Notes under the pieces: generated by a model
What the model saw: the letters and a program-made list of their open reading frames with translations, nothing else
Told to the model about the DNA's origin: nothing
The model's database searches: none
Translations under genes and position numbers: made by a program
Source: Dehalococcoidia bacterium
GTDB taxonomy: Bacteria > Chloroflexota > Dehalococcoidia > Dehalococcoidales > W498
Direction: 5' to 3'
Length of the DNA: 64,000 nucleotides
Assembly (NCBI GenBank): GCA_011170285.1
Contig: DUEE01000007.1
Span: 1 to 64,000 of the forward strand
Shown: positions 51,518 to 59,116 of the stretch, piece by piece
How the letters are laid out: every line of letters begins with the position of its first letter
Position numbering within the stretch: the first letter of the stretch is position 1

Positions 51518-52420
51518 ATGTTTTCTACCACAAGTGGTGCGGTTAAGCTTTCCCTCGTAGTTGTAATCGGGCTAACTGGGCTCAAGGTAGCGGTATCGGT
51601 CATAACCGGAAGCATCAGCATTTTTGCTCAGACAGCGGATAGTTTCTTTGACCTGTTGGCTGTGACAATCAGTTTCTTTGCTATTAGTATAGCTGCCAAG
51701 CCCGCCGATGAGGAACATCCCTTCGGTCACGGCAAAGTGGAGGATATTGCAGCTATATTGCAGGCGGTGCTGATTTTTACTGTTGGTGGCTTGATAATTT
51801 ATTCAGCAATACGCCGAATAATAACTGGAGTAACAGTAGAGTTAACTGAAGCCGGAATAGGGGTAATGCTGGTTTCCATAATAGTCAGCATTTTCCTTTC
51901 TCGTCACTTGCTCAAGGTATCACAGGCTACAGGTTCAACAGCGCTAGAGGCCAATGCTCGCAATATTGCTGCTGATGTCTACTCAGCGGCTGCAGTACTG
52001 GTAGGATTGGCGGTTGTACGTTTTACCGGACTTAGTATTCTTGACCCTATCGTAGCCCTGGTAGTAGCCTTATTTATCCTAAAAATAGCTTATGATATAT
52101 TGAGGAAATCATTTGGCGGACTGATTGATGTTAGGTTGCCTAAAGCGGAAGAGGATGAAATAGTCTCCTGTATTATGCAGTATAGAAGTCAGCTAGTTAC
52201 TTTCCATAAACTACGTACTCGTAAGGCAGGAAACCAGCGGTTCATTGAATTTCACCTGGTAATGCCTAAGAATGTTAGTGTGGAAGAAGCACACCGGGTA
52301 TCCGACCACTTAGAGCAGGACATAGAAAATAGGCTACAACATACCAGTATAACTATTCATGTTGAACCCTGTAGCACAGAGTGTGACCAGTGCTCCGTTT
52401 CCTGTAGCCTACGCAAGTGA
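51518..52420 (+). CDS. cation diffusion facilitator (divalent metal exporter)
   Basis: The 300 residues hold six membrane helices, QTADSFFDLLAVTISFFAI and HPFGHGKVEDIAAILQAVLI (metal-site and loop motifs). A C-terminal cytoplasmic domain (KLRTRKAGNQRFIEFHLVMP) is present. The end is unusually cysteine-rich, with CSTECDQCSVSC, possibly a metal-sensing tail. Zn, Fe, Co or Mn are candidate substrates. It lies 6 bases after secF and may share its transcript. Confidence 0.92.
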   Translation: MFSTTSGAVKLSLVVVIGLTGLKVAVSVITGSISIFAQTADSFFDLLAVTISFFAISIAAKPADEEHPFGHGKVEDIAAILQAVLIFTVGGLIIYSAIRRIITGVTVELTEAGIGVMLVSIIVSIFLSRHLLKVSQATGSTALEANARNIAADVYSAAAVLVGLAVVRFTGLSILDPIVALVVALFILKIAYDILRKSFGGLIDVRLPKAEEDEIVSCIMQYRSQLVTFHKLRTRKAGNQRFIEFHLVMPKNVSVEEAHRVSDHLEQDIENRLQHTSITIHVEPCSTECDQCSVSCSLRK

Positions 52421-52452
52421 GCCCTGCTTTAATATATTTCCACTTCCCAAAA

Positions 52453-53112
52453 TTAGCTCAAACTCTGAACTACCAATCGGAGACCTAGATACAGAAACCA
52501 GCCCCCAAATCCAATAAGTATTAGGCTGCAAATAATAAACAATCCTTCTTGAAATTTTCTTCCCCACAGCGACTGAGTTCGGTAAATCAGAATTGAAATA
52601 AATGAGAGCCATATCAAATCGCATAGCCAGTGGACAGGAATAAACAAAACAAACCCGGTCAAGCCAAAGTTTAGGGAGTTCATTATAAGCATACTGCCTA
52701 TAGTTGCCCACCATAAGAAAAAAAATGGATTGAAGAGGCTAGTAACCACTCCAGCAACAACCGCGTTATAGGCTAAGTCCTTGCCCTTTTGCATTACCCC
52801 AGCCCTTGCCCGGAACATATCTACACCTAGCCAGATTATCATAGCCCCACCGACTAGATTTAGAATCAGCCTCACCAGCTCAAGCTGGAAGAATTGAGCC
52901 AGACCAAAGTAAATAAGCAATATAAGGGGGATTTCTACCACAGCATGTCCCAGGGCAATCTGCACGCCAGCAAATTGTGATTTATAGCTTTTAGTTACGG
53001 TCATGGCAAACATGGGACCGGGCATCATTACTCCTGATAATGAAATTACGACCACACTCATAAAAAATGGGAACATAAAAACAACCTTGGGTAATTCTAG
53101 CATACACTTCAC
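52453..53112 (-). CDS. LysE-family exporter
   Basis: About 219 residues with six hydrophobic helices include SGVMMPGPMFAMTVTKSYKS, with the P-G-P motif of LysE/RhtB amino-acid exporters, and NPFFFLWWATIGSML. The substrate may be a basic or hydrophobic amino acid. Starts at 53112, 53103 or further in are possible; family sequence begins near MFPFFMSVVVISLSG. It converges with the CDF gene. Confidence 0.88.
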   Translation of the reverse strand: MKCMLELPKVVFMFPFFMSVVVISLSGVMMPGPMFAMTVTKSYKSQFAGVQIALGHAVVEIPLILLIYFGLAQFFQLELVRLILNLVGGAMIIWLGVDMFRARAGVMQKGKDLAYNAVVAGVVTSLFNPFFFLWWATIGSMLIMNSLNFGLTGFVLFIPVHWLCDLIWLSFISILIYRTQSLWGRKFQEGLFIICSLILIGFGGWFLYLGLRLVVQSLS

Positions 53113-53226
53113 TTAATGTCTGCTGGATTGATATGATAAATCAAGGTTTATGTAGCGTTACTTGAGGTTGTCTTGGCCGAGCCATTACTGTAAAATGAAC
53201 TGTAATGAAATTTGTGAGGTGTAGCA

Positions 53227-53529
53227 GTGCCTATTTATGAGTATGAGTGTGGGCTTTGTCAATTTCGCTTTGAAAGGAAGCAAGGGTTTGATGATTCACC
53301 AATAACTCTGTGTCCTAAATGCCAAGGAAAGACTCGCCGTATCTTTCACTCAAATCCTGTTATTTTTAAGGGGAGTGGCTTTTATACTACAGATAATCAT
53401 TCTACGGATAATCGTACTACGGATAGTCGTACTACGGATAGTCGTACTACAGATAGTCGTAGTACAGATAAACATAAAGTTAGCTCTATTGAGCAGGCTA
53501 AGAGGAAAGCACAACACAAGGGAAAATAA
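53227..53529 (+). CDS. FmdB-family zinc-ribbon protein with TTDSR repeat tail
   Basis: A GTG start gives 100 residues. PIYEYECGLCQFRFERKQGF and CPKCQGKTRRIFHSNPVIFK GSGFY form the FmdB regulatory zinc ribbon. The C-terminal third is a low-complexity stretch with the unit T-T-D-S-R repeated (about 53390-53465), encoded by 15-base tandem repeats. A basic end (KRKAQHKGK) follows. FmdB proteins are proposed regulators; their target is unknown. Confidence 0.9.
   Translation: MPIYEYECGLCQFRFERKQGFDDSPITLCPKCQGKTRRIFHSNPVIFKGSGFYTTDNHSTDNRTTDSRTTDSRTTDSRSTDKHKVSSIEQAKRKAQHKGK
53390..53470 (+). repeat. 15-base tandem repeat inside the FmdB gene
   Basis: The unit ACTACGGATAGTCGT recurs four to five times with small changes, encoding TTDSR/TTDNR. 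The exact copies are in the middle. Unit number is a multiple of three bases, so gain or loss keeps the frame. Confidence 0.85.
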
Positions 53530-53544
53530 AAGGAGAAGTAGAGT

Positions 53545-53988
53545 GTGAAGGCGCTGTTACAGCGAGTTACTGAAGCCTCGGTCAGTGTTGGCAGTGAGGT
53601 AGTGGGTAGGATAGGTCTTGGGCTAGTGGTCTTTGTCGGAGTAGCTAGGGGGGATACGGAAAAGGATGCACAGTATCTGGCACATAAGATTGTTAATCTG
53701 CGCCTTTTTTCTGATGAAGGGGGCAACTTTAACCTCTCAGCTTTGGATATTATAGGTGAGCTATTGGTGGTAAGCCAGTTTACCCTGTTGGCTGAAACCA
53801 AGAAAGGGCGTCGTCCTGATTTTATCGAGGCAGCATCGCCAGCCCAAGCCAAAGAATTATTTGAACAATTTGTGGAACAGGCTCGTGCTACCGGGTTAAG
53901 GGTGGAAACTGGGCGTTTTCAGCAATATATGCAGGTAGAAATTCATAATGATGGACCAGTAACCATACTATTGAATAGTCGGCAGTGA
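53545..53988 (+). CDS. dtd: D-aminoacyl-tRNA deacylase
   Basis: Dtd removes D-amino acids (and Gly) mischarged on tRNA. GTG start; residues MKALLQRVTEASVSVGSEVV, GPVTILLNSRQ and LLVVSQFTLLAETKKGRRPD with SQFTL and the final motif (DGPVT in place of the usual N-x-G-PVT) are conserved. The 147 residues are full length. SD AAAAGGAGAAG. Confidence 0.95.
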   Translation: MKALLQRVTEASVSVGSEVVGRIGLGLVVFVGVARGDTEKDAQYLAHKIVNLRLFSDEGGNFNLSALDIIGELLVVSQFTLLAETKKGRRPDFIEAASPAQAKELFEQFVEQARATGLRVETGRFQQYMQVEIHNDGPVTILLNSRQ

Positions 53989-54023
53989 ATTATTGAAATA
54001 AATTTCAATTGAGACTCCGTGCA

Positions 54024-54063
54024 ATTGCATATGGTTGAAAAACTTATTTTGCTGTGGTATAAC
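54024..54063 (+). promoter_or_regulatory. fur-type gene promoter with ATTGCAT motif
   Basis: TTGAAA (54035-54040) and TATAAC (54058-54063) are 17 bases apart. The palindrome TGCAATTGCA (54020-54029) sits just upstream of the -35, and TTGCAAC lies just after the -10. The ATTGCAT core recurs at the next two promoters of this metal locus. The binding protein is unproven but likely the adjacent Fur-family regulator. Confidence 0.5.
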
Positions 54064-54081
54064 TTGCAACAAGGAAGTTAG

Positions 54082-54504
54082 ATGAACAACCCCGGTGGTA
54101 TAGGTAGTAAATTAAGCGAATTAGGATATCGGCTGACACCGCAGCGGATGATGATTCTGTCAGCCATTGAAAGTAGTGATGACCATGTTAGTGCTGAGGA
54201 AATCTATGCCCAGGTGGTGGCTAAATACTCCAATGTTAACATCTCAACTGTCTACCGCACGCTGGAACTACTGAAGCGACTTGGTCTGGTAACTGAGACC
54301 GATATGGGAGAGGGTCGGGTTAGATACCATCCTGCCGATAAAGGGCATCACCATCACCTGGTTTGCAAAGAGTGTGGTGCTATAATTAACCTTACCGAAT
54401 CAGTGATGGCTCCGGTTAAGGATACTTTGCTTCGTGAATATAAGTTTATCGCTGACCTGGAGCACCTGGCTATTTTTGGTCGCTGTATAAATTGCAGTAA
54501 GTAA
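54082..54504 (+). CDS. Fur-family metalloregulator (nickel/zinc/iron/peroxide responsive)
   Basis: The 140 residues show a winged helix (LTPQRMMILSAIES, NISTVYRTLELLKRLGLV), the metal-binding HHHHLVCKECG and a final CINC, giving two CxxC pairs for the structural zinc. The adjoining genes are for a nickel-binding CooT protein and a CbiM-type importer. A nickel or cobalt repressor (Nur-like) is therefore the best guess. Ligands alone cannot separate Fur, Zur, PerR and Nur. Confidence 0.92.
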   Translation: MNNPGGIGSKLSELGYRLTPQRMMILSAIESSDDHVSAEEIYAQVVAKYSNVNISTVYRTLELLKRLGLVTETDMGEGRVRYHPADKGHHHHLVCKECGAIINLTESVMAPVKDTLLREYKFIADLEHLAIFGRCINCSK

Positions 54505-54513
54505 TTTTTTGGA

Positions 54514-54553
54514 TTATTATTGCATCCTATTGCAGATGCAGTAGATTGTATCA
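54514..54553 (+). promoter_or_regulatory. cluster of ATTGCAT-like motifs before the 71-residue gene
   Basis: ATTGCAT starts at 54518, ATTGCAG ten bases later and ATTGTAT near 54544. TGCATC...GATGCA also forms an inverted repeat (54521-54540). Spacing near 10 bases places the half-sites on one helix face. It lies 20-50 bases before the next gene and is a candidate operator of the Fur-family protein. Confidence 0.45.
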
Positions 54554-54571
54554 AGCTGAAAGGGGGGTATC

Positions 54572-54787
54572 GTGGACAACGATGAAAGAGCGAAGCTCAG
54601 GACTCTGTTAAATTATTGGATTGAACATAACAAAGAGCATAGTCAAGAATTTAGAGAATGGGCAGGTAAGGCAAAGGTATTTGTAGAAGTCGAAGCCTAT
54701 CAAGAGATGTTGCAGGCAGCTCAAGAGATGGACCAAGCAAGTGAATCCTTATCCCGAGCCTTAAGGAGGTTAGAGGAAAAGGAGTAG
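54572..54787 (+). CDS. small helical protein of the nickel locus, unknown function
   Basis: The 71 residues are predicted almost all helical and highly charged (LLNYWIEHNKEHSQEFREWA, then AYQEMLQAAQEMDQASESLS). Conserved W-I-E-H-N-x-E-H may bind metal through its histidines. GTG start with AAAGGGGGG. Its place between a Fur-family gene and CooT suggests a nickel-handling role; this is inference. Confidence 0.75.
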   Translation: MDNDERAKLRTLLNYWIEHNKEHSQEFREWAGKAKVFVEVEAYQEMLQAAQEMDQASESLSRALRRLEEKE

Positions 54788-54860
54788 TGACGGTTGGCTG
54801 CCTCCTTATACTTTAATTGATACCGGATTAGTTAGGGTGCTAGTCTATGAAAGGAGCGAA

Positions 54861-55055
54861 ATGTGTTTATCTAAGGCATATGTCGATAGAAATGGTGAAA
54901 GGGAGCTTCTGATGGAGGAGATTACATATCTACAGGTTAAGGGAGAGAAGCTCCTGTTAACGACGCTTTTTGGAGAGCAAAAAGAAGTAGGGGCTAATAT
55001 CAGGGAGATTAATTTCATGACACATAGCATCTTCTTGGAAAATAGAGATGATTAG
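54861..55055 (+). CDS. CooT-family nickel-binding protein
   Basis: The 64 residues begin MCLSKAYVDRNGERELLMEE, with Cys2 as in CooT, the small dimeric protein that binds nickel in CO-dehydrogenase maturation. The ATG at 54861 has AAGGAG at ideal spacing. A start at 54837 would add eight residues before the conserved MC. A predicted CODH user is consistent with a Wood-Ljungdahl lifestyle, but no CODH gene is in the window. Confidence 0.88.
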   Translation: MCLSKAYVDRNGERELLMEEITYLQVKGEKLLLTTLFGEQKEVGANIREINFMTHSIFLENRDD

Positions 55056-55092
55056 GGGAGATACGGAGTGAATAAACAAAAAAATTAGTGTG

Positions 55093-55124
55093 TTATTGTA
55101 TATAATTGCATAAGAATTGTATCA
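55093..55124 (+). promoter_or_regulatory. three ATTGYAT motifs before the lipoprotein gene
   Basis: ATTGTAT at 55095, ATTGCAT at 55105 and ATTGTATC at 55116 are spaced 10 and 11 bases apart, i.e. one DNA turn each. They match motifs upstream of the two preceding genes. A regulatory direct-repeat operator for the uptake genes is likely. Confidence 0.5.
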
Positions 55125-55206
55125 GCGTCTACTCTGTGCCGAAACTCTAACTGGTGTAGAAAAAGGGAGTTGACTATTTTTAGAAAATATACGTAGGAGA
55201 ATTTTA

Positions 55207-56004
55207 ATGAGAAAAGGAATACTTGTTTTGGCCATTACTATGTTGTTTATTATTAGTATTATGCTCGTCAGTTGTGGTGGTGGTGTGGTGGGGACACTTC
55301 AGTTTCATGCCAATGGTGAGGACTTTGTCCGACAGGGCTTTGTTTCCAAAGATGGTTGGAGTATCAGCTTCTCTAATGTGTACATTACTCTAGCCGAGGT
55401 TACTGCTTGTCAGACTGATCCCCCGTATGACCCGCACTCGGATGCCAATATGAAATGCGATGTCGAGGTCAGCCTTGACAAGGTGTGTACTGTGGATCTG
55501 GCAGAAGGTGGTGAAAACGCACTGCCTATCCTCGTGGGCGAAGTCCAAAATGCTGCCGTAGGTCACTATAATGCCCTCTCTTGGGAAATGGTCAAGGCAA
55601 CCTCGGGCCCGGCTGCTGGCTACAGCTTGGTCATTCTTGGTACGGCTGAGAAAGATAATCAGAGTATTGATTTCAGCATCAAGGTTGATGAAGAATACGA
55701 ATACTTCTGTGGTGAATATGTAGGTGACGAACGCAAAGGTATGATAGAGGAAGGCGGCACGGCAGATGTAGAGATGACTTTCCACTTCGACCATATCTTT
55801 GGTGATGCTGAGACGCCAATGGATAATACCCTCAATGTTAGTGCTATCGGCTTTGAACCCTTTGCTGGTATTGCTGAAGGTGGCAAGCTGGATGTCAACA
55901 TGGCTGATCTGCAATCTAGGCTCTCATTAGAGGACTACCAAATGCTGGTAGATATACTGTCCACTCTGGGTCATGTCGGTGAAGGCCATTGTCATTGCGA
56001 CTAA
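55207..56004 (+). CDS. lipoprotein of the nickel/cobalt uptake locus
   Basis: The 265 residues begin with a lipoprotein signal peptide (MLFIISIMLVSC, lipobox L-V-S-C at about 19-22). A beta-rich domain follows (SISFSNVYITLAEVTACQT...), with cysteines and many acidic residues. The tail is HVGEGHCHCD, a likely metal-binding end. It precedes the CbiL/CbiM-like genes, so it may capture Ni or Co outside the membrane. It resembles DUF4382-type proteins only loosely. Confidence 0.8.
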   Translation: MRKGILVLAITMLFIISIMLVSCGGGVVGTLQFHANGEDFVRQGFVSKDGWSISFSNVYITLAEVTACQTDPPYDPHSDANMKCDVEVSLDKVCTVDLAEGGENALPILVGEVQNAAVGHYNALSWEMVKATSGPAAGYSLVILGTAEKDNQSIDFSIKVDEEYEYFCGEYVGDERKGMIEEGGTADVEMTFHFDHIFGDAETPMDNTLNVSAIGFEPFAGIAEGGKLDVNMADLQSRLSLEDYQMLVDILSTLGHVGEGHCHCD

Positions 56005-56078
56005 TCCTATTGGAATTAATATAAAAGGGGGTCTGCCACAATCGTGGCGGTGTACCCCTGATTCTAGGAGTCGTAATT

Positions 56079-56534
56079 ATGCGTATGAAGTGGAGAATTA
56101 TTACATGTCTCATTTTTATTCTTATGGTTGGTCTAGTCTTGCCGATAAAAGTCCTTGCCCATGGTGCCAAAATTGAATACACAGTTAATATGACGATTGA
56201 GATTGTCGCCACCTATGACAACGGCGAACCGATGGCTGGTGCCCAGTTCGTGGTCTATGCGCCTGATGACCCCTCCACTCCTTGGCTAACCGGGGTCTGT
56301 GATGACGAGGGCCGCTTTAGCTTCACACCTGATACCTCCAAGCCAGGCACCTGGGATATCCAGGTACGCCAGGCAGGTCACGGCGATATCGTCTATATTC
56401 CCATCGGTGAAGATATGGTGGTGACGGGTGGTACCGGCGGCTATACTGCCATTCAGATTATACTTATGGCGGCTTGCTTTATCTGGGGGAGTGTTGGCAC
56501 AGCGCTCTATTTCTCACGAAGGAGGAGAGCCTGA
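56079..56534 (+). CDS. NikL/CbiL-like periplasmic component of ECF nickel/cobalt transporter
   Basis: The 151 residues have a signal peptide ending VLAHGAKIEYTV, an Ig-like carboxypeptidase-regulatory domain (YDNGEPMAGAQFVVYAPDDP) and a C-terminal helix (AIQIILMAACFIWGSVGTAL) with RRRRA. This matches accessory NikL/CbiL proteins. The exposed His after signal cleavage may bind metal. Its stop overlaps the CbiM ATG. A separate CbiN is absent. Confidence 0.82.
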   Translation: MRMKWRIITCLIFILMVGLVLPIKVLAHGAKIEYTVNMTIEIVATYDNGEPMAGAQFVVYAPDDPSTPWLTGVCDDEGRFSFTPDTSKPGTWDIQVRQAGHGDIVYIPIGEDMVVTGGTGGYTAIQIILMAACFIWGSVGTALYFSRRRRA

Positions 56535-57175
56535 TGCATATCCCCGATGGCATTCTCCCTGTCCCCGTAACTGCTGCCGGGTATGCTGCCACTGCTGCGG
56601 TCACATGGTACTCAGTCCGCAAAATCAATAAGAAGGAGAACCCTCGTCAGGACATTCCCAAGGCTTCCATACTAACGGCTGCCTTCTTTGTGGTTTCCTG
56701 GATACACATTCCAGTGCCACCTACCAGCGTTCATCTTGTGTTAAACGGCCTCTTGGGAGCTATTCTGGGTTATTTTGCCTTCCCGGCTATTCTCATTGGC
56801 CTATTCTTTCAGGCGGTGATGTTTCAGCACGGCGGGCTGACCACTCTGGGAGTAAACGCTATGATAATGGGATTGCCGTCATTAATAGCCTACTTCATAT
56901 TCCGTCTCCGCAAATTCGGCGACAAAGAGAGCCGGTGGAAGACAGGCGTTTTTGGATTTCTATCCGGTGCTATTGCCCTTGCCATATCGGTAGCCATGTT
57001 TTTAGTAATTCTGCTGACTAACATACCGGCTGACCTGGATGTCGGCACTGAGCGGGCAGCAATCTATACACTAGCCATAGCCTACCTACCGTTGATAGCC
57101 ATTGAGGGTTTTATAACCTCGCTATTAGTTGTCTTTCTTCAGCGGGTGCGACCAAGAATTTTGGATGGCGTATGA
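56534..57175 (+). CDS. cbiM: ECF transporter S component, CbiM/NikM
   Basis: CbiM forms the metal-binding membrane core. It begins MHIPDGILPVPVTAAGYAAT; His2 and the free N-terminus make the metal site. A nested pattern of six to seven helices follows, with SVHLVLNGLLGAILG and QHGGLTTLGVNAMIMG. Starts inside upstream sequence are excluded because the mature MHIPDG is essential. It is coupled to CbiL-like upstream and to CbiQ (4-base overlap). Confidence 0.95.
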   Translation: MHIPDGILPVPVTAAGYAATAAVTWYSVRKINKKENPRQDIPKASILTAAFFVVSWIHIPVPPTSVHLVLNGLLGAILGYFAFPAILIGLFFQAVMFQHGGLTTLGVNAMIMGLPSLIAYFIFRLRKFGDKESRWKTGVFGFLSGAIALAISVAMFLVILLTNIPADLDVGTERAAIYTLAIAYLPLIAIEGFITSLLVVFLQRVRPRILDGV

Positions 57176-57963
57176 AGCTTGGAATAGTAGATGAATACTC
57201 TGACCTCGGCTCACTGTTACACCGCTGGGAACCGCGGTGTAAACTAATTGGCCTTATGGTTTTAATCTTCGCTTTCTCCTTTATCCGAGACTTGCGTATG
57301 CTACTGGCAATGGTAGTGGTTAGTACCACTATCTACATTGTTTCTAAGCTACCAGTCTCCTTCATACTAAGACGGTTACGTTACCCTTCCTTTTTTCTCC
57401 TGGTAGTGATTCTCACCTTACCTTTTGTTTCGGGACAGACCATCATAATGAGCATTGGCCCCCTAGATTTGCGACAGGAAGGACTTATTGCTGTACTTTT
57501 AATAGCTACTAGGTTTCTCTCTATTCTGACGATTGGCTTGATTCTCTTTGGTACTGCTCCTTTCCTGAATACCATCAAAGCGATGCGGGCGTTAGGTCTA
57601 CCTGCCATCCTAGCTGACATGGTACTTCTCTCCTTCCGCTATCTGCACGAGATAGGTAGTGACCTGCAGAAAATGCGGATTTCAATGAGGCTCAGGGGAT
57701 TTGACAAGCACCGCTTTAGTACTCGTGCCCTTAGTATTGCGGCCTGGTTGGGCGGTAGCATCCTGGTGCGTAGTTACGAGCGTTCTGAATGGGTATACAA
57801 AGCAATGATTCTGCGAGGCTATGGACATGCACCGCCTCCACGAGGCGAATTTCAAATCCATTCCCGCGATGTAATTACCCTTGGTGTTTTTCTCCTGACC
57901 GCAGCCGGGTTCATCGCCGGGGATATCCTATATGGACACGGGGTAGATGCTTTGCTACAATGA
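57172..57963 (+). CDS. cbiQ: ECF transporter T component, CbiQ/NikQ
   Basis: This transmembrane coupling protein links CbiM to the ATPase. The 263 residues include five helices and the two Ala-Arg-Gly-type coupling motifs MRLRGF and LRGYGH at about 175 and 225. ATGA overlaps with cbiM and the reading frame of cbiO begins inside it. Confidence 0.93.
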   Translation: MKLGIVDEYSDLGSLLHRWEPRCKLIGLMVLIFAFSFIRDLRMLLAMVVVSTTIYIVSKLPVSFILRRLRYPSFFLLVVILTLPFVSGQTIIMSIGPLDLRQEGLIAVLLIATRFLSILTIGLILFGTAPFLNTIKAMRALGLPAILADMVLLSFRYLHEIGSDLQKMRISMRLRGFDKHRFSTRALSIAAWLGGSILVRSYERSEWVYKAMILRGYGHAPPPRGEFQIHSRDVITLGVFLLTAAGFIAGDILYGHGVDALLQ

Positions 57964-58759
57964 CTCGAATATGCGCAATGAAAGATTAGATGTAACAATG
58001 TTATCAGAAGAGTTGACAGAACCCGCTCTCACCGTTTCTGGACTCTGGCTCTCCTACCCAGACAGGCCTGATGTTTTACAGAATGTGAGTCTCAAGGTGA
58101 TGCCGGGAGAGCGGGTTGGACTCATTGGTCCTAATGGGGCTGGTAAGACCACTTTCTTTCTGGGGCTCTGCGGTGTGCTGAAGCCGTCCGCTGGGGAGAT
58201 TGTTGTCTTAGGTAATCCAGTCGTGAATGGGGACTTTCGTCCCGAGGTCGCTCTAGTCTTTCAGAATCCAGACGATCAACTGTTTTGTCCATCGGTGTGG
58301 GATGACATTGCCTTCGGCCCCCAGAACATGGGGCTATCAAAAGACGAGATTGAAGTGAGGGTAACGGAGGCACTCTCAGTGGTGGGTGCGGTCGAACTTG
58401 CTGACCGACCATCCCACCGTCTCTCAGAAGGGGAGAAGCGTATAGTCTCCATTGCAGGTGTACTGGCGATGCATCCTCGATTGCTCATCTATGACGAACC
58501 AAGTGCCAACCTCGACATCCGTTCTAGGCGTCGTCTTATTCGTCTTCTGCAAGCATCAAAGGAGACAATTCTTATTGCCTCTCATGATCTAGAACTCGTC
58601 TTGGAGGTATGCAACCGTGTCGTGCTAGTAGACAAAGGGTGCATCATCGCCGACGGTGACCCCCGCCAGGTTATGGGTGATGACAAGTTAATGGTAGCCC
58701 ATGGTCAGGAAAAGCCCCATTCTCTTATCCCACATCGAATACCACACCACGCTCTCTAA
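57947..58759 (+). CDS. cbiO: ECF transporter ATPase, CbiO/NikO
   Basis: ABC ATPase with Walker A GLIGPNGAGKTTFFLGLCG, Q-loop VFQNPDDQLFC, signature LSEGEKRIVSIAGVLAMHP (LSEGE rather than LSGGQ), Walker B LLIYDEPSANLDIRSR and switch H in IASHDLEL. The start is uncertain between 57947, 57971 and 57998. The last is best, as ABC homology begins shortly after. It powers metal uptake with CbiM and CbiQ. Confidence 0.93.
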   Translation: MLCYNDSNMRNERLDVTMLSEELTEPALTVSGLWLSYPDRPDVLQNVSLKVMPGERVGLIGPNGAGKTTFFLGLCGVLKPSAGEIVVLGNPVVNGDFRPEVALVFQNPDDQLFCPSVWDDIAFGPQNMGLSKDEIEVRVTEALSVVGAVELADRPSHRLSEGEKRIVSIAGVLAMHPRLLIYDEPSANLDIRSRRRLIRLLQASKETILIASHDLELVLEVCNRVVLVDKGCIIADGDPRQVMGDDKLMVAHGQEKPHSLIPHRIPHHAL

Positions 58760-58920
58760 GTGATACCCTCTGTTCGGGATTGTTTTCTGCTTAGTGATTT
58801 GCATCACTCATTTCGAGTACTAGGGTAGGTAATTGCTGACGACACAACTGACTGTATTCAGGCTGATGTGGCTTTACTTGCTGCCCACCAATTCGCCCCG
58901 CCGAAGGTATCTTAGAGTAA

Positions 58921-59070
58921 CTTGAGATTCACCACCAAATCCCGGTAGTTGAAAATGATGTCATTCCTGATGGGGATGAGAGGCAACTGCTACTATTGAT
59001 GGCTGGATTTACCGAGATAAAGATAGACGACAACAGCAATAGTTACCTGACTTCGGCGGCGAGACCATAG
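58921..59070 (+). pseudogene. possible methyltransferase C-terminal remnant
   Basis: A 49-codon frame with no start reads VVENDVIPDGDERQLLLLMA, then GFTEIKIDDNSNSYLTSAAR, then P and TAG. The G-F-T-E-I pattern near a C-terminus is typical of class I SAM methyltransferases, but the family is not certain. The stretch 58760-58920 shows no gene. It lies between the metal locus and a broken gene. Confidence 0.35.
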
Positions 59071-59116
59071 ATGGTTCAAATCCCCCAAGACCCACCCAAA
59101 TATGATAAAATGAATT

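Noticed and set aside
53390-53470. CRISPR array
   Set aside because: The 15-base units are contiguous, have no spacers and are translated in frame as part of the FmdB protein.
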